From positions 1 to 52,340 of the forward strand of contig CALLMJ010000001.1 of assembly GCA_938006875.1 (NCBI GenBank): a stretch of DNA of 52,340 nt. The letters are read 5' to 3'. This DNA comes from an uncultured Bacteroidia bacterium (GTDB lineage Bacteria; Bacteroidota; Bacteroidia; J057; CALLMJ01). How positions within the stretch are numbered: the stretch's first letter is position 1; each line of letters opens with the position of its first letter. Under the pieces are notes generated by a model, which had not been told where the DNA came from, did not search any database, and was given only the letters and a program-made list of their open reading frames with translations. A program made the position numbers and the translations under genes. This document shows positions 24,488 to 33,993 of the stretch, one piece after another.

Positions 24488-25618
24488 TAGTTGTAGTTCA
24501 TCATTGTCCATGATTAACTCTATGGCATTCCACAAATTGGATAACTTAATCAACAAAAGTTCTACTAATAAATTGGGAGATTGAGAACTACGAATTTTTT
24601 GTTCAACTTCAGTAACTAACTGAAATGCATTAATTAAATAACTTTCAGAAAATGTTTGAGATTGTTGGATATAATTTTTTTTGTGTAAATCTGTAACTTC
24701 CATGAGTTTCATAGTTTCAGGATTTTTAGAAACGATTAAATTTCTTACATGCTCTAATAAACCAGAAACAAAAGTTACAGAATCAAAACCTTTTTCTAAA
24801 ATTTGATTAAAAAGTAAAATGGCATTTTTGTAATTTCTTTGATGAACATACAAAAAGACCTCAAAATAAATGTCTTCATCTAAGATGCTCAAATTTTCAT
24901 GAACAATTTTTAAGGTAACATTTTTTTTAGAAAAATTAACAACCTGGTCAAAAATACTGAGAGCATCTCTTAAACCACCATCAGCTTTAATTGCAATCAA
25001 TTGCAAAGCATCTAATTCATATTGAACATTTTCTTTTTCGGCAATAGATTTTAAATGATTGGTGATATAATCTACTTTAATACGCTTAAAATCAAATTTT
25101 TGACAACGTGAAAGTATGGTAGGCAAAATTTTATGTTTTTCAGTGGTAGCCAAAATAAAAAGAGCGTGGGGAGGAGGTTCTTCTAAGGTTTTCAAAAAGG
25201 CATTAAATGCAGCAGTACTCAACATGTGAACCTCATCAATAATATAGACACTTTTTGTACCCATTTGCGGAGCAACTCTCACACTATCAATTAATGAACG
25301 AATATCTTCAACACTATTATTAGAAGCAGCGTCTAACTCAAAAATGTTTAAACTTCTGTTTTCATTAAAGGCTTTGCAACTGTCACATTCGTTACAAGGG
25401 TCTCCTTCGGGTGTAAGATGAAAACAATTAATAGCTTTCGCTAAAATTCTTGCACAGGTAGTTTTACCTACTCCTCTTGGACCACAAAATAAAAAAGCAT
25501 GTGCCAACTGGTGAGTAAGCAAAGCATTTCTCAAAGTATCTGTAACATGCTCTTGTCCAACCACCGTTGAAAAAGTTCCTGGTCTATATTTTCTTGCTGA
25601 GACAACAAAATTTTCCAT
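24470..25618 (-). CDS. dnaX: DNA polymerase III subunit gamma/tau, N-terminal (gamma) frame
   Basis: Clamp-loader ATPase. The 382-residue frame-0 product begins MENFVVSARKYRPGTFSTVV, has Walker A FLFCGPRGVGKTTCARIL (about 42-59), a four-Cys zinc module CNECDSC plus an upstream Cys, Walker B VYIIDEVHMLS, and sensor-1 LATTEKHKILPTILSRCQKF, plus domain III. It then runs into A10 (24479-24488, minus strand), reads KKKVV and stops. The ATG at 25618 matches the family N-terminus. The stop two codons after the A-tract, with an open -1 frame downstream, is the layout of gamma/tau slippage sites (E. coli -1 ribosomal, Thermus transcriptional). Without slippage the product is a gamma-like form that lacks the tau C-terminus. 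Confidence 0.93.
   Translation of the reverse strand: MENFVVSARKYRPGTFSTVVGQEHVTDTLRNALLTHQLAHAFLFCGPRGVGKTTCARILAKAINCFHLTPEGDPCNECDSCKAFNENRSLNIFELDAASNNSVEDIRSLIDSVRVAPQMGTKSVYIIDEVHMLSTAAFNAFLKTLEEPPPHALFILATTEKHKILPTILSRCQKFDFKRIKVDYITNHLKSIAEKENVQYELDALQLIAIKADGGLRDALSIFDQVVNFSKKNVTLKIVHENLSILDEDIYFEVFLYVHQRNYKNAILLFNQILEKGFDSVTFVSGLLEHVRNLIVSKNPETMKLMEVTDLHKKNYIQQSQTFSESYLINAFQLVTEVEQKIRSSQSPNLLVELLLIKLSNLWNAIELIMDNDELQLKKKVV
24479..24488 (-). promoter_or_regulatory. Putative dnaX slippage site (A10 tract)
   Basis: Ten consecutive A on the minus strand, preceded by CAACT and followed by GTAGTGTAA: the frame-0 stop comes after two more codons, while the -1 frame stays open. The tract is longer than the A9 of the Thermus dnaX transcriptional slippage site. 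No clear downstream stem-loop was found by eye. Confidence 0.6.
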
Positions 25619-25801
25619 CTCGCTACAAAAGTATAACAAAAATCTGGGCTTAAAAAATTCAGTTTTCTACATTCTATATTTTAACTAAAATTATAAAGTG
25701 CATGATTTTTTATATCTCCCTTTCAAACTAGAACATAAGATAACTCTTATAAAGAAATTGCAAAATTTTATATCGTCTTAAATCTGAATTTCAAAATCTT
25801 T

Positions 25802-25809
25802 TAATTTTG
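25802..25809 (+). promoter_or_regulatory. -7 box of the murF-alr gene
   Basis: TAATTTTG matches TAnnTTTG and lies 10 bp upstream of the start codon; no TTG at the -33 spacing. Confidence 0.45.
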
Positions 25810-25819
25810 GAATCAAAAA

Positions 25820-28195
25820 ATGCCAATCTATTTTTCTGACCTAGCGAATATATTAAAAATTCCTTACCCTTACAATAACAACCCCCTAATTGAAAAGTTT
25901 TATATTGATACAAGAGAAATTTTTTATTCTCAAAATGCTGTTTTTATTGCGCTAAAAGGTTCAAGAGATGGTAACCAGTTTGTTTTAGACGCATATAACA
26001 AAGGAATACGCTATTTTATCATTACAAAAATTCTGGATAACTTTCCTTCTGATGCTTATTATATTCAGGTTGAAGATAGTTTAAATGCTTTACAAACCCT
26101 TGCACATCATTATAGAAAACAGTTTCAAATTCCTATTATAGGAATTACAGGTAGCAATGGAAAGACTATAGTAAAAGAATGGTTAAATATTTTTTTTAGT
26201 ACTCAATGGAAGATTTGTAAAAGTCCCAAAAGTTATAATTCTCAAATTGGAGTACCTCTGTCTATTTTAGAACTTAATGAAAATCATCAAATGGGAATAT
26301 TTGAAGCGGGTATTTCCAAACCTTATGAAATGGATAACTTGGAATGGATCATTCAACCCACAGAAGGTGTCCTTACTCACATGGGTGATGCTCATCAAGA
26401 GCATTTTAATAGTTACCAACAAAAACTATTAGAAAAGTTTAAACTTTTTAAAAATTGTCATTCCATTTATGCAAACCTCAACGATGAAGTCACTTTAAAT
26501 CTTTTGAGTAAAATATATCCTTTTGCTATTACTATAAGTAAAAACTTAAAAACAACCTATATTTATGAATATCAATATCCTGTCTTGAAGCTAAAAAAAC
26601 AAGAAAAACTTTATGAATTTAATGTAAATTTCTCAGACCCTTCTAACTTGGAAAATCTTGCTTTATGTTTAATGATTGGGTTAGAAAAAAATATATCAAT
26701 TGAAGTTTTACAAAATCAAATTCCTTTACTACCAACTTTGCCCATGCGTCTAGAATTAATAACTGATAATCAAGAATTTACTTTTATCATTGACACATGG
26801 TCATCGGATTTTGATTCGCTTCAACAAGCTCTTTACTTACTCAATCAAACTCAAACCTTTTTACAAAAAAAATTAGTTTTAACAGATTTTGAAAATCTTA
26901 AAATAGATTCAGAACTTTTTCAGTATATCTTAAAAAACTTCTCAAAAAATAATTTATACCTGATTGGTAAAACTTTTTTTCCTTTAAATAATCAATACCA
27001 AGTTTTTGAAAACGTTGAAGAATTTATACAAAATATAGTTTGGGAAGAATTTGTTAATTCAGTAATATTACTCAAAGGTTCAAGAAATTATGAGTTAGAA
27101 AGAGTTTATCATTTTTTTAACTTAAAAGCCAGTACTACCTATTTAAAAATCAATTTACAACAACTCAAAAAAAATTTAGGAATTTATAAAAGTTTACTAA
27201 AACGAAATACCCAAATGATGATCATGTTAAAAGCTGATTCTTATGGAAGTGGTTCTTGGGAAATCGCTAAAAGTTTAGAAAACTCAGTAGATTATATTGG
27301 TGTTGCTTATACTGTTGAAGGTATTCAATTAAGAAAAAAAGGTATTATTACTCCCATCATGGTCATGAATCCTGATTTTAATAGCTTGCATTTATTAGAA
27401 AAATACCAATTAGAACCTGCTGTTGGGTCTTTTGAATTACTAAATAGTTTAGCTCATTATCCTCTTAATATTCATTTAGAAATCGAAACAGGAATGAATC
27501 GATTAGGGTTTTCTTTCCATGAATTGGAATTAGCAATTTCTTACTTCAAAAATCAATCTTTAAAATTGAAATCTGTATTTACTCATCTCGCTTCAACGGA
27601 TAATTCTCTTGATGATGATTTCACTCATGAACAAATCTTAAAGTTTTTTAAGGTACAAAAATATATTGAAAATCATGGATTTAATCCTATTTATCATTGC
27701 CTTAATACTTCTGGTATTGAAAGATTTCCTCAATATCAAATGGATATGGTTAGGTTAGGTATCGGATTGTATGGAATTTCTAATAATTTAAAAGATTTAC
27801 AAGAAATTGGTAAAATGTATAGTAAAATTACAAGAATTCATGAAGTAAAAAAAGGAGAGAGTATTGGTTATAATAAAAGCTTTATTGCATTAAATGATAT
27901 GCTCGTCGCGACTATTCCTGTAGGTTATGCTGATGGTTTGAGAAGAAGTTTAAGTAACGGAAATTGGGCTTTTCTGACTCAAAATACTTTGTGTCCTATT
28001 GTTGGGAAAATTTGTATGGATATGACTATGATTGATATAACCAGCATTCCGAATGCAAAAGTAAATGATGAGGTTTTAATTTTTGGTGAATATCCATTAA
28101 CATTAAAACACATGGCTCAAAAAATCAATACTATTCCCTATGAGTGTTTAGTAAGTATTTCGTCAAGAGTAAAAAGAATATTTGTTGAAGAGTAA
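25820..28195 (+). CDS. Bifunctional UDP-N-acetylmuramoyl-tripeptide--D-alanyl-D-alanine ligase / alanine racemase
   Basis: Fusion of MurF (about 1-440) and alanine racemase (about 445-791), the form typical of Bacteroidota. MurF adds D-Ala-D-Ala to the UDP-MurNAc-tripeptide; Alr makes the D-Ala. MurF shows DTREIFYSQNAVFIALKG and the P-loop GITGSNGKT (108-116), followed by SPKSYNSQIGVPLSIL. Alr shows the PLP lysine in MIMLKADSYGSG (about Lys471), EIETGMNRLGF, the VGYADGLRRSLSNG region with the catalytic Tyr (about 706), and CMDMTMIDIT. The 791-residue length is normal for the fusion. It is monocistronic, with a -7 box 10 bp upstream. The second repeat-B copy follows. Confidence 0.95.
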   Translation: MPIYFSDLANILKIPYPYNNNPLIEKFYIDTREIFYSQNAVFIALKGSRDGNQFVLDAYNKGIRYFIITKILDNFPSDAYYIQVEDSLNALQTLAHHYRKQFQIPIIGITGSNGKTIVKEWLNIFFSTQWKICKSPKSYNSQIGVPLSILELNENHQMGIFEAGISKPYEMDNLEWIIQPTEGVLTHMGDAHQEHFNSYQQKLLEKFKLFKNCHSIYANLNDEVTLNLLSKIYPFAITISKNLKTTYIYEYQYPVLKLKKQEKLYEFNVNFSDPSNLENLALCLMIGLEKNISIEVLQNQIPLLPTLPMRLELITDNQEFTFIIDTWSSDFDSLQQALYLLNQTQTFLQKKLVLTDFENLKIDSELFQYILKNFSKNNLYLIGKTFFPLNNQYQVFENVEEFIQNIVWEEFVNSVILLKGSRNYELERVYHFFNLKASTTYLKINLQQLKKNLGIYKSLLKRNTQMMIMLKADSYGSGSWEIAKSLENSVDYIGVAYTVEGIQLRKKGIITPIMVMNPDFNSLHLLEKYQLEPAVGSFELLNSLAHYPLNIHLEIETGMNRLGFSFHELELAISYFKNQSLKLKSVFTHLASTDNSLDDDFTHEQILKFFKVQKYIENHGFNPIYHCLNTSGIERFPQYQMDMVRLGIGLYGISNNLKDLQEIGKMYSKITRIHEVKKGESIGYNKSFIALNDMLVATIPVGYADGLRRSLSNGNWAFLTQNTLCPIVGKICMDMTMIDITSIPNAKVNDEVLIFGEYPLTLKHMAQKINTIPYECLVSISSRVKRIFVEE

Positions 28196-28246
28196 AACTA
28201 AAATTGTGTCCAATTTTTTCTTCCTTGTTTTTTCCAATTTTATTAT

Positions 28247-28568
28247 ATTAGAGATTTTGAACAGAATTTTGTTTAGGCTATAACTAATTGTTTTTAAATT
28301 AATTATGTAAGAGATATCGACATTTTGAAACCTATTTACAAAGGTTTATAGTTTTATATATCTAAATGTTGAAAATTTATTTTCTGATGTTTAGTCAGGA
28401 TTATTTTAAGGATTGGACATTAAGTAGGCGTAACCGTACCGATGGGCATTGAGTAGGCGTAGCCGTAACGCTGGGCATTGAGTAGGCGTAGCCGTACCGA
28501 AATGACCATTTTTCGTGGAAAAGCGGTTGTTTCGGTATGTTCGCTTCTCTCACTACTCAACAACCGAA
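28247..28568 (+). repeat. Composite repeat family B, copy 2 (intergenic, one hairpin module)
   Basis: Lies in the 506-bp gap between convergent murF-alr and metK. The leader 28247-28418 is close to identical with 23200-23370, with three 29-bp-type units after it and one hairpin module (GCGGTTGTT at 28523-28531 with AACAACCG at 28559-28566). It differs from copy 1 by scattered substitutions and by having one module rather than three. No gene is seen in the gap; 28569-28701 is AT-rich with nothing recognisable. Confidence 0.85.
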
Positions 28569-28701
28569 TATATACTTAATGTTTTAAATTAACTTATTAA
28601 TCGATAACCATTAACTGGTAAACCATTTTTAATGAATTGTTCATAAACTCTAATAAAGATACAAAAAATTAAGCTGCTTATTTCGGCAGCCTATTGAAAT
28701 T

Positions 28702-29976
28702 TTATAATCCAAAAACTTTTTTGATTTCTTGAACTTTGTTAAGTTCTTCCCAAGGGAAGAATTTCACTTTCTTGGTATAAGGAGTTCTACATTCAGTAAT
28801 AACACCATTATTTTCCGATCTTTCTACTTTGATTAAAGTAATTTCTTGTTCATAACATTCTCTACCCATGTGACCATAAGCAGCTGTAGGAAAATAAATA
28901 GGGTTTTTTAAACCTAAATCTTCAATAATAGCCTTGGGTCTTAAATCAAAAATGGAATTTAATTTTTCAGCAATTTGACTATCCGTCAATTTTATTTTTG
29001 CAGTACCATAAGTATTGACATATAAAGAAATAGGTTTTGCTATACCAATTGCATATGAAACTTGAATTAAAACTTCCTCAGCAATACCCGCAGCTACTAA
29101 ATTTTTAGCAATATGACGAGCCGCATAAGCAGCGGATCTATCTACTTTTGAAGGATCTTTACCAGAAAAAGCACCACCACCATGAGCACCTTTACCTCCA
29201 TAAGTATCTACAATAATTTTTCTTCCCGTTAAACCTGTATCTCCATGAGGACCACCAATCACAAATTTACCCGTAGGATTAATGTGAATAATTGTGTCTT
29301 TGTCTAGCATATTAGAAGGAATTACGTTAGGAATAACAATTTCTATCATATCCTTACGGATTTTTTCTAACATTTCATTTTCAGAAGCAAAATCATCATG
29401 TTGAGTGGAAATTACAATAGTATGAACTCTTTGAGGCTTGCCATGATCGTCATATTGAATGGTAACTTGTGATTTAGTATCAGGACGCAAATAAGTCATG
29501 ATTTTACCTTCTTTACGGATTCTTGCAATTTCTTTTACTAAACGATGAGAAAATGCTAAAGCCATGGGCATAAATTCAGGAGTTTCATTGGTAGCATAAC
29601 CAAACATCATTCCTTGGTCTCCTGCGCCTTGGTCTTTATCTAAACCTTTACCTTCATCAACACCTTGAGCAATATCAGGAGATTGTTGATGAACAGCAAC
29701 AATAATACCGCAAGAATTGGCATCAAACATATACTCTGATTTGGTATAACCAATTTTACGAATTGCTTCTCTTGCAATTTCAGCAATGTCTACACTTGCT
29801 TTTGTTGTAATTTCTCCTGCAATAGTAACTAAGCCCGTAGTAACTAAATTTTCACATGCTACACGTGAGTTAGGGTCTTGTGAAAGCATCGCATCTAAAA
29901 TAGCATCAGATATTTGATCGGCTACTTTATCAGGATGCCCTTCTGAAACGGATTCTGATGTGAATAAATAAGCCAT
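28702..29976 (-). CDS. metK: S-adenosylmethionine synthase
   Basis: Makes S-adenosylmethionine from methionine and ATP in the cytosol. The 424-residue product has [20 protein letters not shown] (about 7-26), [18 protein letters not shown] with the GAGDQG signature (about 116-133), the P-loop-like [20 protein letters not shown] and [20 protein letters not shown]. All metal and phosphate ligands of the family appear to be kept. It is slightly longer than the E. coli enzyme, as usual in Bacteroidota. It follows the desaturase gene by 10 bp, so the pair is probably one operon with its promoter upstream of the desaturase. No SAM riboswitch was recognised. Confidence 0.97.
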   Translation of the reverse strand: MAYLFTSESVSEGHPDKVADQISDAILDAMLSQDPNSRVACENLVTTGLVTIAGEITTKASVDIAEIAREAIRKIGYTKSEYMFDANSCGIIVAVHQQSPDIAQGVDEGKGLDKDQGAGDQGMMFGYATNETPEFMPMALAFSHRLVKEIARIRKEGKIMTYLRPDTKSQVTIQYDDHGKPQRVHTIVISTQHDDFASENEMLEKIRKDMIEIVIPNVIPSNMLDKDTIIHINPTGKFVIGGPHGDTGLTGRKIIVDTYGGKGAHGGGAFSGKDPSKVDRSAAYAARHIAKNLVAAGIAEEVLIQVSYAIGIAKPISLYVNTYGTAKIKLTDSQIAEKLNSIFDLRPKAIIEDLGLKNPIYFPTAAYGHMGRECYEQEITLIKVERSENNGVITECRTPYTKKVKFFPWEELNKVQEIKKVFGL

Positions 29977-29986
29977 TATATTTTAT

Positions 29987-30718
29987 TTATGAATTTTTTC
30001 TTAATTGAATGATACCTAATTTGTTGAATAGTAATATAATAGGATAAACAGGATCAAATTCGTGCCATTTAATACCAAAATTTGCTCTACCAGGATGGCT
30101 ATGATGATTATTATGATAGCCTTCTCCTAACATTAATACATCTACAGGCATAATATTTTTAGAAGTATCATTAACTTTAAAATTAACATAACCAATTTTA
30201 TGAGCAAACCAATTGATGATTGCACCATGAAAGGGACCCATTATAGCATGAATAACAATTAAACCATACCAAGCCCAATGTGGAGAAAAATACCAGTAAA
30301 ATAAAAAGTATAAGGGAATCCATAATAACCTAATGGGCATTTTATCAACAAAATTATCAAAAACATGCCAAGTTGGAACATCTTTCTTAAATTTTTCATC
30401 TATTTCCACTTTATTGCTTGCAATGTTACTATAAATAACTTTTGTTTTCCACATCATATCAAAAATATTTTTTGAATATTTTGGGGAATGTGGATCTTTA
30501 TTTGTATCAGCATAAGAATGATGCATTCTATGCAAAATACCATAAGCATAAGGGCTTAAATAAGATGAACCCTGTGCAATGAAAGAACCAATATAAAAAA
30601 CTTTTTCCCAAAATTTGCTCATTGTAAACATTTTATGAGCAGCATAACGATGATGAAAAAAAGTCTGGAAAAATAACGATAAATACCAGTGACCAATAAA
30701 AAACAATAATATTGCCAT
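29987..30718 (-). CDS. Fatty acid desaturase (acyl-CoA/acyl-lipid delta-9 type)
   Basis: Membrane di-iron desaturase introducing a double bond into acyl chains, 243 residues. The three histidine boxes are present: HHRYAAH (box 1, about 22-28), HRMHHSYAD (box 2, about 63-71) and GEGYHNNHHSHPGRANFGI (box 3, about 199-217), in the layout of OLE1/DesC-type enzymes. Hydrophobic helices flank the boxes. The role is membrane-lipid fluidity control. A -7 box (TAACTTTG, 30738-30745 minus strand) lies upstream. It is 10 bp upstream of metK, an unexpected pairing with SAM synthesis. Confidence 0.93.
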   Translation of the reverse strand: MAILLFFIGHWYLSLFFQTFFHHRYAAHKMFTMSKFWEKVFYIGSFIAQGSSYLSPYAYGILHRMHHSYADTNKDPHSPKYSKNIFDMMWKTKVIYSNIASNKVEIDEKFKKDVPTWHVFDNFVDKMPIRLLWIPLYFLFYWYFSPHWAWYGLIVIHAIMGPFHGAIINWFAHKIGYVNFKVNDTSKNIMPVDVLMLGEGYHNNHHSHPGRANFGIKWHEFDPVYPIILLFNKLGIIQLRKNS

Positions 30719-30737
30719 TAAAATAAAATAAATTTTG

Positions 30738-30745
30738 CAAAGTTA
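30738..30745 (-). promoter_or_regulatory. -7 promoter box of the desaturase-metK operon
   Basis: TAACTTTG on the minus strand matches TAnnTTTG; the -33 site is not clear. Confidence 0.45.
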
Positions 30746-30838
30746 TGAAATTTTTCAATACGAAAATAAAATTCTGTTTGTAACTTTTGTTGCAACTAAT
30801 TGGCTATGAAATCTTCTAATTTCGCATAAAAATAGAAA

Positions 30839-31639
30839 ATGGAAATCATAGGTTATTTAGCGTCCATATTAATTGGTGTTAGTTTAGGTTTAATTGGAGG
30901 AGGTGGAAGTATTTTGACCGTCCCGGTTTTAGTGTATTTGTTTGCAGTTCAACCAGTTCAAGCTACTGCTCTTTCTTTATTTATTGTTGGTTTGACCAGT
31001 GCAGTTGGTGCTGTCAATTATTTTAAACAGAATTTAGTAGACATCAGAACTACAATTTTATTTGGTATACCATCAATTATAGCAGTTTATTTAACAAGAA
31101 AATGGATTGTACCTTCTATTCCAAATGAGATACTTAAAATAAGTACTTTTGAATTAACCAAAAGTCTTTTTTTAATGCTTCTTTTTGCTGTTCTCATGAT
31201 TTTGGCTTCTTATTCTATGATAAAACCTTCCCAAAAAAATAGTGATAAACCCAAAAAAGAACTTTCACCAGTTTTAAAAAACTTCATTCCATTTTTAGAA
31301 GGTAGTGTAGTTGGGGTTTTAACAGGGTTAGTGGGTGCAGGTGGTGGGTTCTTAATCATTCCTGCATTGGTGGTAGTTGCAGGTTTAGAAATGAAAGTAG
31401 CTATTGGTTCTTCATTAGTGATTATTGCATTAAAATCTTTATTAGGTTTTCTTGGTGAAGATTTAAGTACAGTTCCGTGGAATTTTCTTAGTATCATTTC
31501 AGGTTTTTCAATTCTTGGAATTTTTATGGGTACTTATTTATCTAAAAAAATTGATGGTAATAAATTAAAACCAGCTTTTGGCTATTTTGTTTTAGTTATG
31601 GGTATATTTATTATTGTGAAAGAAGTTTTTATGAAGTAA
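30839..31639 (+). CDS. Sulfite exporter TauE/SafE family permease
   Basis: 266-residue polytopic membrane protein with the internal duplication of the TauE/SafE (DUF81) family: glycine-rich motif LIGGGGSILTVPVLVYLF (about 19-36) in the first half and LVGAGGGFLIIPALVVVAGL (about 164-183) in the second, each followed by a Ser/Ala helix (ALSLFIVGLTSAVGAVNYF; AIGSSLVIIALKSLLGFLG). Known relatives move sulfonates or sulfite, or are uncharacterised anion exporters; the substrate cannot be told. It is monocistronic and ends at a bidirectional terminator shared with fumC. Confidence 0.9.
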   Translation: MEIIGYLASILIGVSLGLIGGGGSILTVPVLVYLFAVQPVQATALSLFIVGLTSAVGAVNYFKQNLVDIRTTILFGIPSIIAVYLTRKWIVPSIPNEILKISTFELTKSLFLMLLFAVLMILASYSMIKPSQKNSDKPKKELSPVLKNFIPFLEGSVVGVLTGLVGAGGGFLIIPALVVVAGLEMKVAIGSSLVIIALKSLLGFLGEDLSTVPWNFLSIISGFSILGIFMGTYLSKKIDGNKLKPAFGYFVLVMGIFIIVKEVFMK

Positions 31640-31671
31640 ACGTTCCATAGTTGTTAATAAATATTACAAAA

Positions 31672-31698
31672 AAATGGAGAGTTTAAAGCTCTCCATTT
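31672..31698. terminator. Bidirectional terminator between tauE-like gene and fumC
   Basis: Perfect 10-bp stem AAATGGAGAG (31672-31681)/CTCTCCATTT (31689-31698) with a 7-nt loop, in the 75-bp gap between convergent genes, with A- and T-rich flanks suited to both directions. Confidence 0.8.
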
Positions 31699-31714
31699 AT
31701 AATTAAAAATATGC

Positions 31715-33115
31715 TTAAAAAATATCACCGACCATTTTTTCAGGTTTCACATATTCATCAAACTCTTCAGCGGTTAAGTATCCTAATTGAATAGCGGTTT
31801 CTTTTAAGGTTAAACCTTTTTTATGAGCAGTTTGAGCAATTTCTGCCGCTTTATAATATCCAATTTTAGTATTCAATGCAGTAACTAACATCAAAGAATT
31901 GTTCAGATGATTTTGGATATTTTCATGAATGGGTTCTATACCTATCGCGCATTTTTCGTTAAAACTCACACAACCATCAGCAATAAGCCTAGCGGAATGA
32001 ATAAAATTATAGATCATCATAGGTTTAAACACATTCAACTCAAAATGACCATTAGAACCACCAATATTGATAGCTACGTCATTACCAAGGACTTGTGCGG
32101 CAATCATGGTTAAAGCTTCGCATTGAGTTGGGTTCACTTTACCGGGCATAATAGAAGAGCCAGGTTCATTATCAGGAATAAAAATTTCACCGATTCCACA
32201 GCGAGGACCAGAACTTAACATTCTGATGTCATTTGCAATTTTCATTAAAGAAACCGCAACGGTTTTTAAGGCACCATGAGCTTCTACGATTGCATCATGA
32301 GCCGCTAATGCTTCAAATTTATTTTCAGCTGTTCTAAAAGGTAAACCTGTAAATTCTGCAATTTTTTTTGCTACTAATTCCGCATATCCTTTGGGCGTAT
32401 TGATGCCTGTTCCTACGGCTGTACCTCCCAATGCTAATTCTGAAAGATGTTCTAAGGTTCTTTCTAATGCTTTAATTCCATGTTCTAATTGAGATACATA
32501 GCCACTAAACTCTTGTCCTAAAGTTAAAGGAGTTGCATCCATAAAATGCGTTCTTCCAATTTTTACTATATGCTTAAATGCTTCGGATTTAGCTTTTAAA
32601 GTATCTTTCAAGGCAGTTATACCCGGAATAGTTTTTTCTACCAAAATTTTATATGCAGCGATATGCATGGCAGTTGGGAAAGTGTCATTAGAAGATTGAG
32701 ATTTATTGACATCATCATTAGGATGTAAAAATTTCTCTTTATCGGTTAATTTTCCACCTTTGATAACATGTCCACGATACGCAATCACTTCATTAACGTT
32801 CATATTGGATTGAGTACCAGAACCTGTTTGCCAGACTACTAATGGAAAATAATCATCTAATTTTCCTTCTAAAATTTCATCACAAACTTGCCCAATTAAT
32901 TCCGCTTTTTCTTGAGATAAAACACCTAACTCAAAGTTAGTAAAAGCAGCAGCTTTTTTTAAATAAGCAAATGCTTTAATAATTTCTTTGGGCATTTTGT
33001 TAATATCTTGAGCAATCTTAAAGTTCTCAATAGAACGTTGTGTTTGTGCTCCATAATAAGCATCAATAGGTACTTTTACAATACCCATAGTGTCTTTTTC
33101 TTCTCTAAATTCCAT
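31715..33115 (-). CDS. fumC: Fumarate hydratase class II
   Basis: TCA-cycle enzyme interconverting fumarate and malate, of the thermostable non-iron FumC class. The 466-residue length is normal. Signatures are [20 protein letters not shown] (about 5-24), [15 protein letters not shown] (about 97-111), [20 protein letters not shown] and the superfamily motif [20 protein letters not shown] (about 325-344). The ATG at 33115 (MEFREEKD) fits the family N-terminus; ten extra in-frame codons upstream are rejected. A -7 box (TAAATTTG) lies upstream on the minus strand. It ends at a shared terminator. Confidence 0.97.
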   Translation of the reverse strand: MEFREEKDTMGIVKVPIDAYYGAQTQRSIENFKIAQDINKMPKEIIKAFAYLKKAAAFTNFELGVLSQEKAELIGQVCDEILEGKLDDYFPLVVWQTGSGTQSNMNVNEVIAYRGHVIKGGKLTDKEKFLHPNDDVNKSQSSNDTFPTAMHIAAYKILVEKTIPGITALKDTLKAKSEAFKHIVKIGRTHFMDATPLTLGQEFSGYVSQLEHGIKALERTLEHLSELALGGTAVGTGINTPKGYAELVAKKIAEFTGLPFRTAENKFEALAAHDAIVEAHGALKTVAVSLMKIANDIRMLSSGPRCGIGEIFIPDNEPGSSIMPGKVNPTQCEALTMIAAQVLGNDVAINIGGSNGHFELNVFKPMMIYNFIHSARLIADGCVSFNEKCAIGIEPIHENIQNHLNNSLMLVTALNTKIGYYKAAEIAQTAHKKGLTLKETAIQLGYLTAEEFDEYVKPEKMVGDIF

Positions 33116-33284
33116 AAATTTTAATGAATATTTTTTAAAACGCAAATTTAAAGAATAAAATTTTCAAATCCGTTTAATGTGAATAAACGAAAATAATTTT
33201 TTGGGAATAATGATGTATCAGAAAGTACCTTTCACATAAAAAGGCTACAAATTTCTCTTTTAGAGATTATAAATCAATTTGTTT

Positions 33285-33935
33285 TTAGTCCTCTCTTAAA
33301 TCTACTAACTCAACACCTGGATATTTATTAATATCAAAAATAAAAAAATCATCCGTTAAATTGGTGTTCACAACTATGCTATTCATTTCAAATTGATGAG
33401 TAGTACCGTTTCTATTATGAATTTTAATTCTGCGAATATTTTCTGTTTGTGCTTCAATCCAAAGTTCAACTTTAAAAAATTCTTTTTCTTGTATGGGGAA
33501 CAACGTCATTTTGTGTGTATTAGAACCTCCAATTATATCTATTGCATCATATTTAATTTTCATACCTTCATCATACATCTTAAAAACTTTTTGGAAGTTC
33601 ATACCTTCTTTTGGATTATTTTTAGATAAGTTAACTTCTTTTTCTTTTTTTAAATAATCCCATAAGTTTTTTCCATCACAAAACATTTCTCGTTCCTGAA
33701 AAACAATTTTATATTTATCTTTTTTGATGTATATCTTACCTTTTTTTACAGAAGGTGCTTGTTGAGTAGCTTTATTTTCCATAGTCCAAATAAAATCTGA
33801 GGTCATATCATTATAACCATTCATTTTTTTTCTTGAACTTTTTATAATTTTATCTGCTTTGGGGTCAACTTGTGCATAATTATATGGAATAAATAACCAT
33901 TGCAACAAAATTACAGTTACTAAAAATTTTTTCAT
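33285..33935 (-). CDS. lolA: LolA-like outer-membrane lipoprotein carrier protein
   Basis: Periplasmic lipoprotein chaperone that would carry lipoproteins from the inner to the outer membrane, 216 residues. Signal peptide 1-21 (NYA-Q) is followed by KADKIIKSSRKKMNGYNDMT, and the LolA half-barrel strands MTSDFIWTMENKA, KKGKIYIKKDKYKIVFQ, MFCDGKNLWDYLKKEKEVNL and FFKVELWIEAQTENIRRIKI. The pattern K(I/Y).I......(D/C)GK.lW.Y is typical of the Bacteroidota LolA group. A -7 box TATTTTTG is seen upstream on the minus strand, near 33998. It is the last gene of its run, with no obvious terminator. Confidence 0.85.
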   Translation of the reverse strand: MKKFLVTVILLQWLFIPYNYAQVDPKADKIIKSSRKKMNGYNDMTSDFIWTMENKATQQAPSVKKGKIYIKKDKYKIVFQEREMFCDGKNLWDYLKKEKEVNLSKNNPKEGMNFQKVFKMYDEGMKIKYDAIDIIGGSNTHKMTLFPIQEKEFFKVELWIEAQTENIRRIKIHNRNGTTHQFEMNSIVVNTNLTDDFFIFDINKYPGVELVDLRED

Positions 33936-33993
33936 AAAAACGAATAATCTAAATTGGACTTTTTCAAAAATTGTTCCAAAAATACAAAAAAAA

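Noticed and set aside
29976-29987. SAM riboswitch controlling metK
   Set aside because: Only 10 bp separate metK from the upstream desaturase gene, and no aptamer-like sequence is seen upstream of the desaturase.
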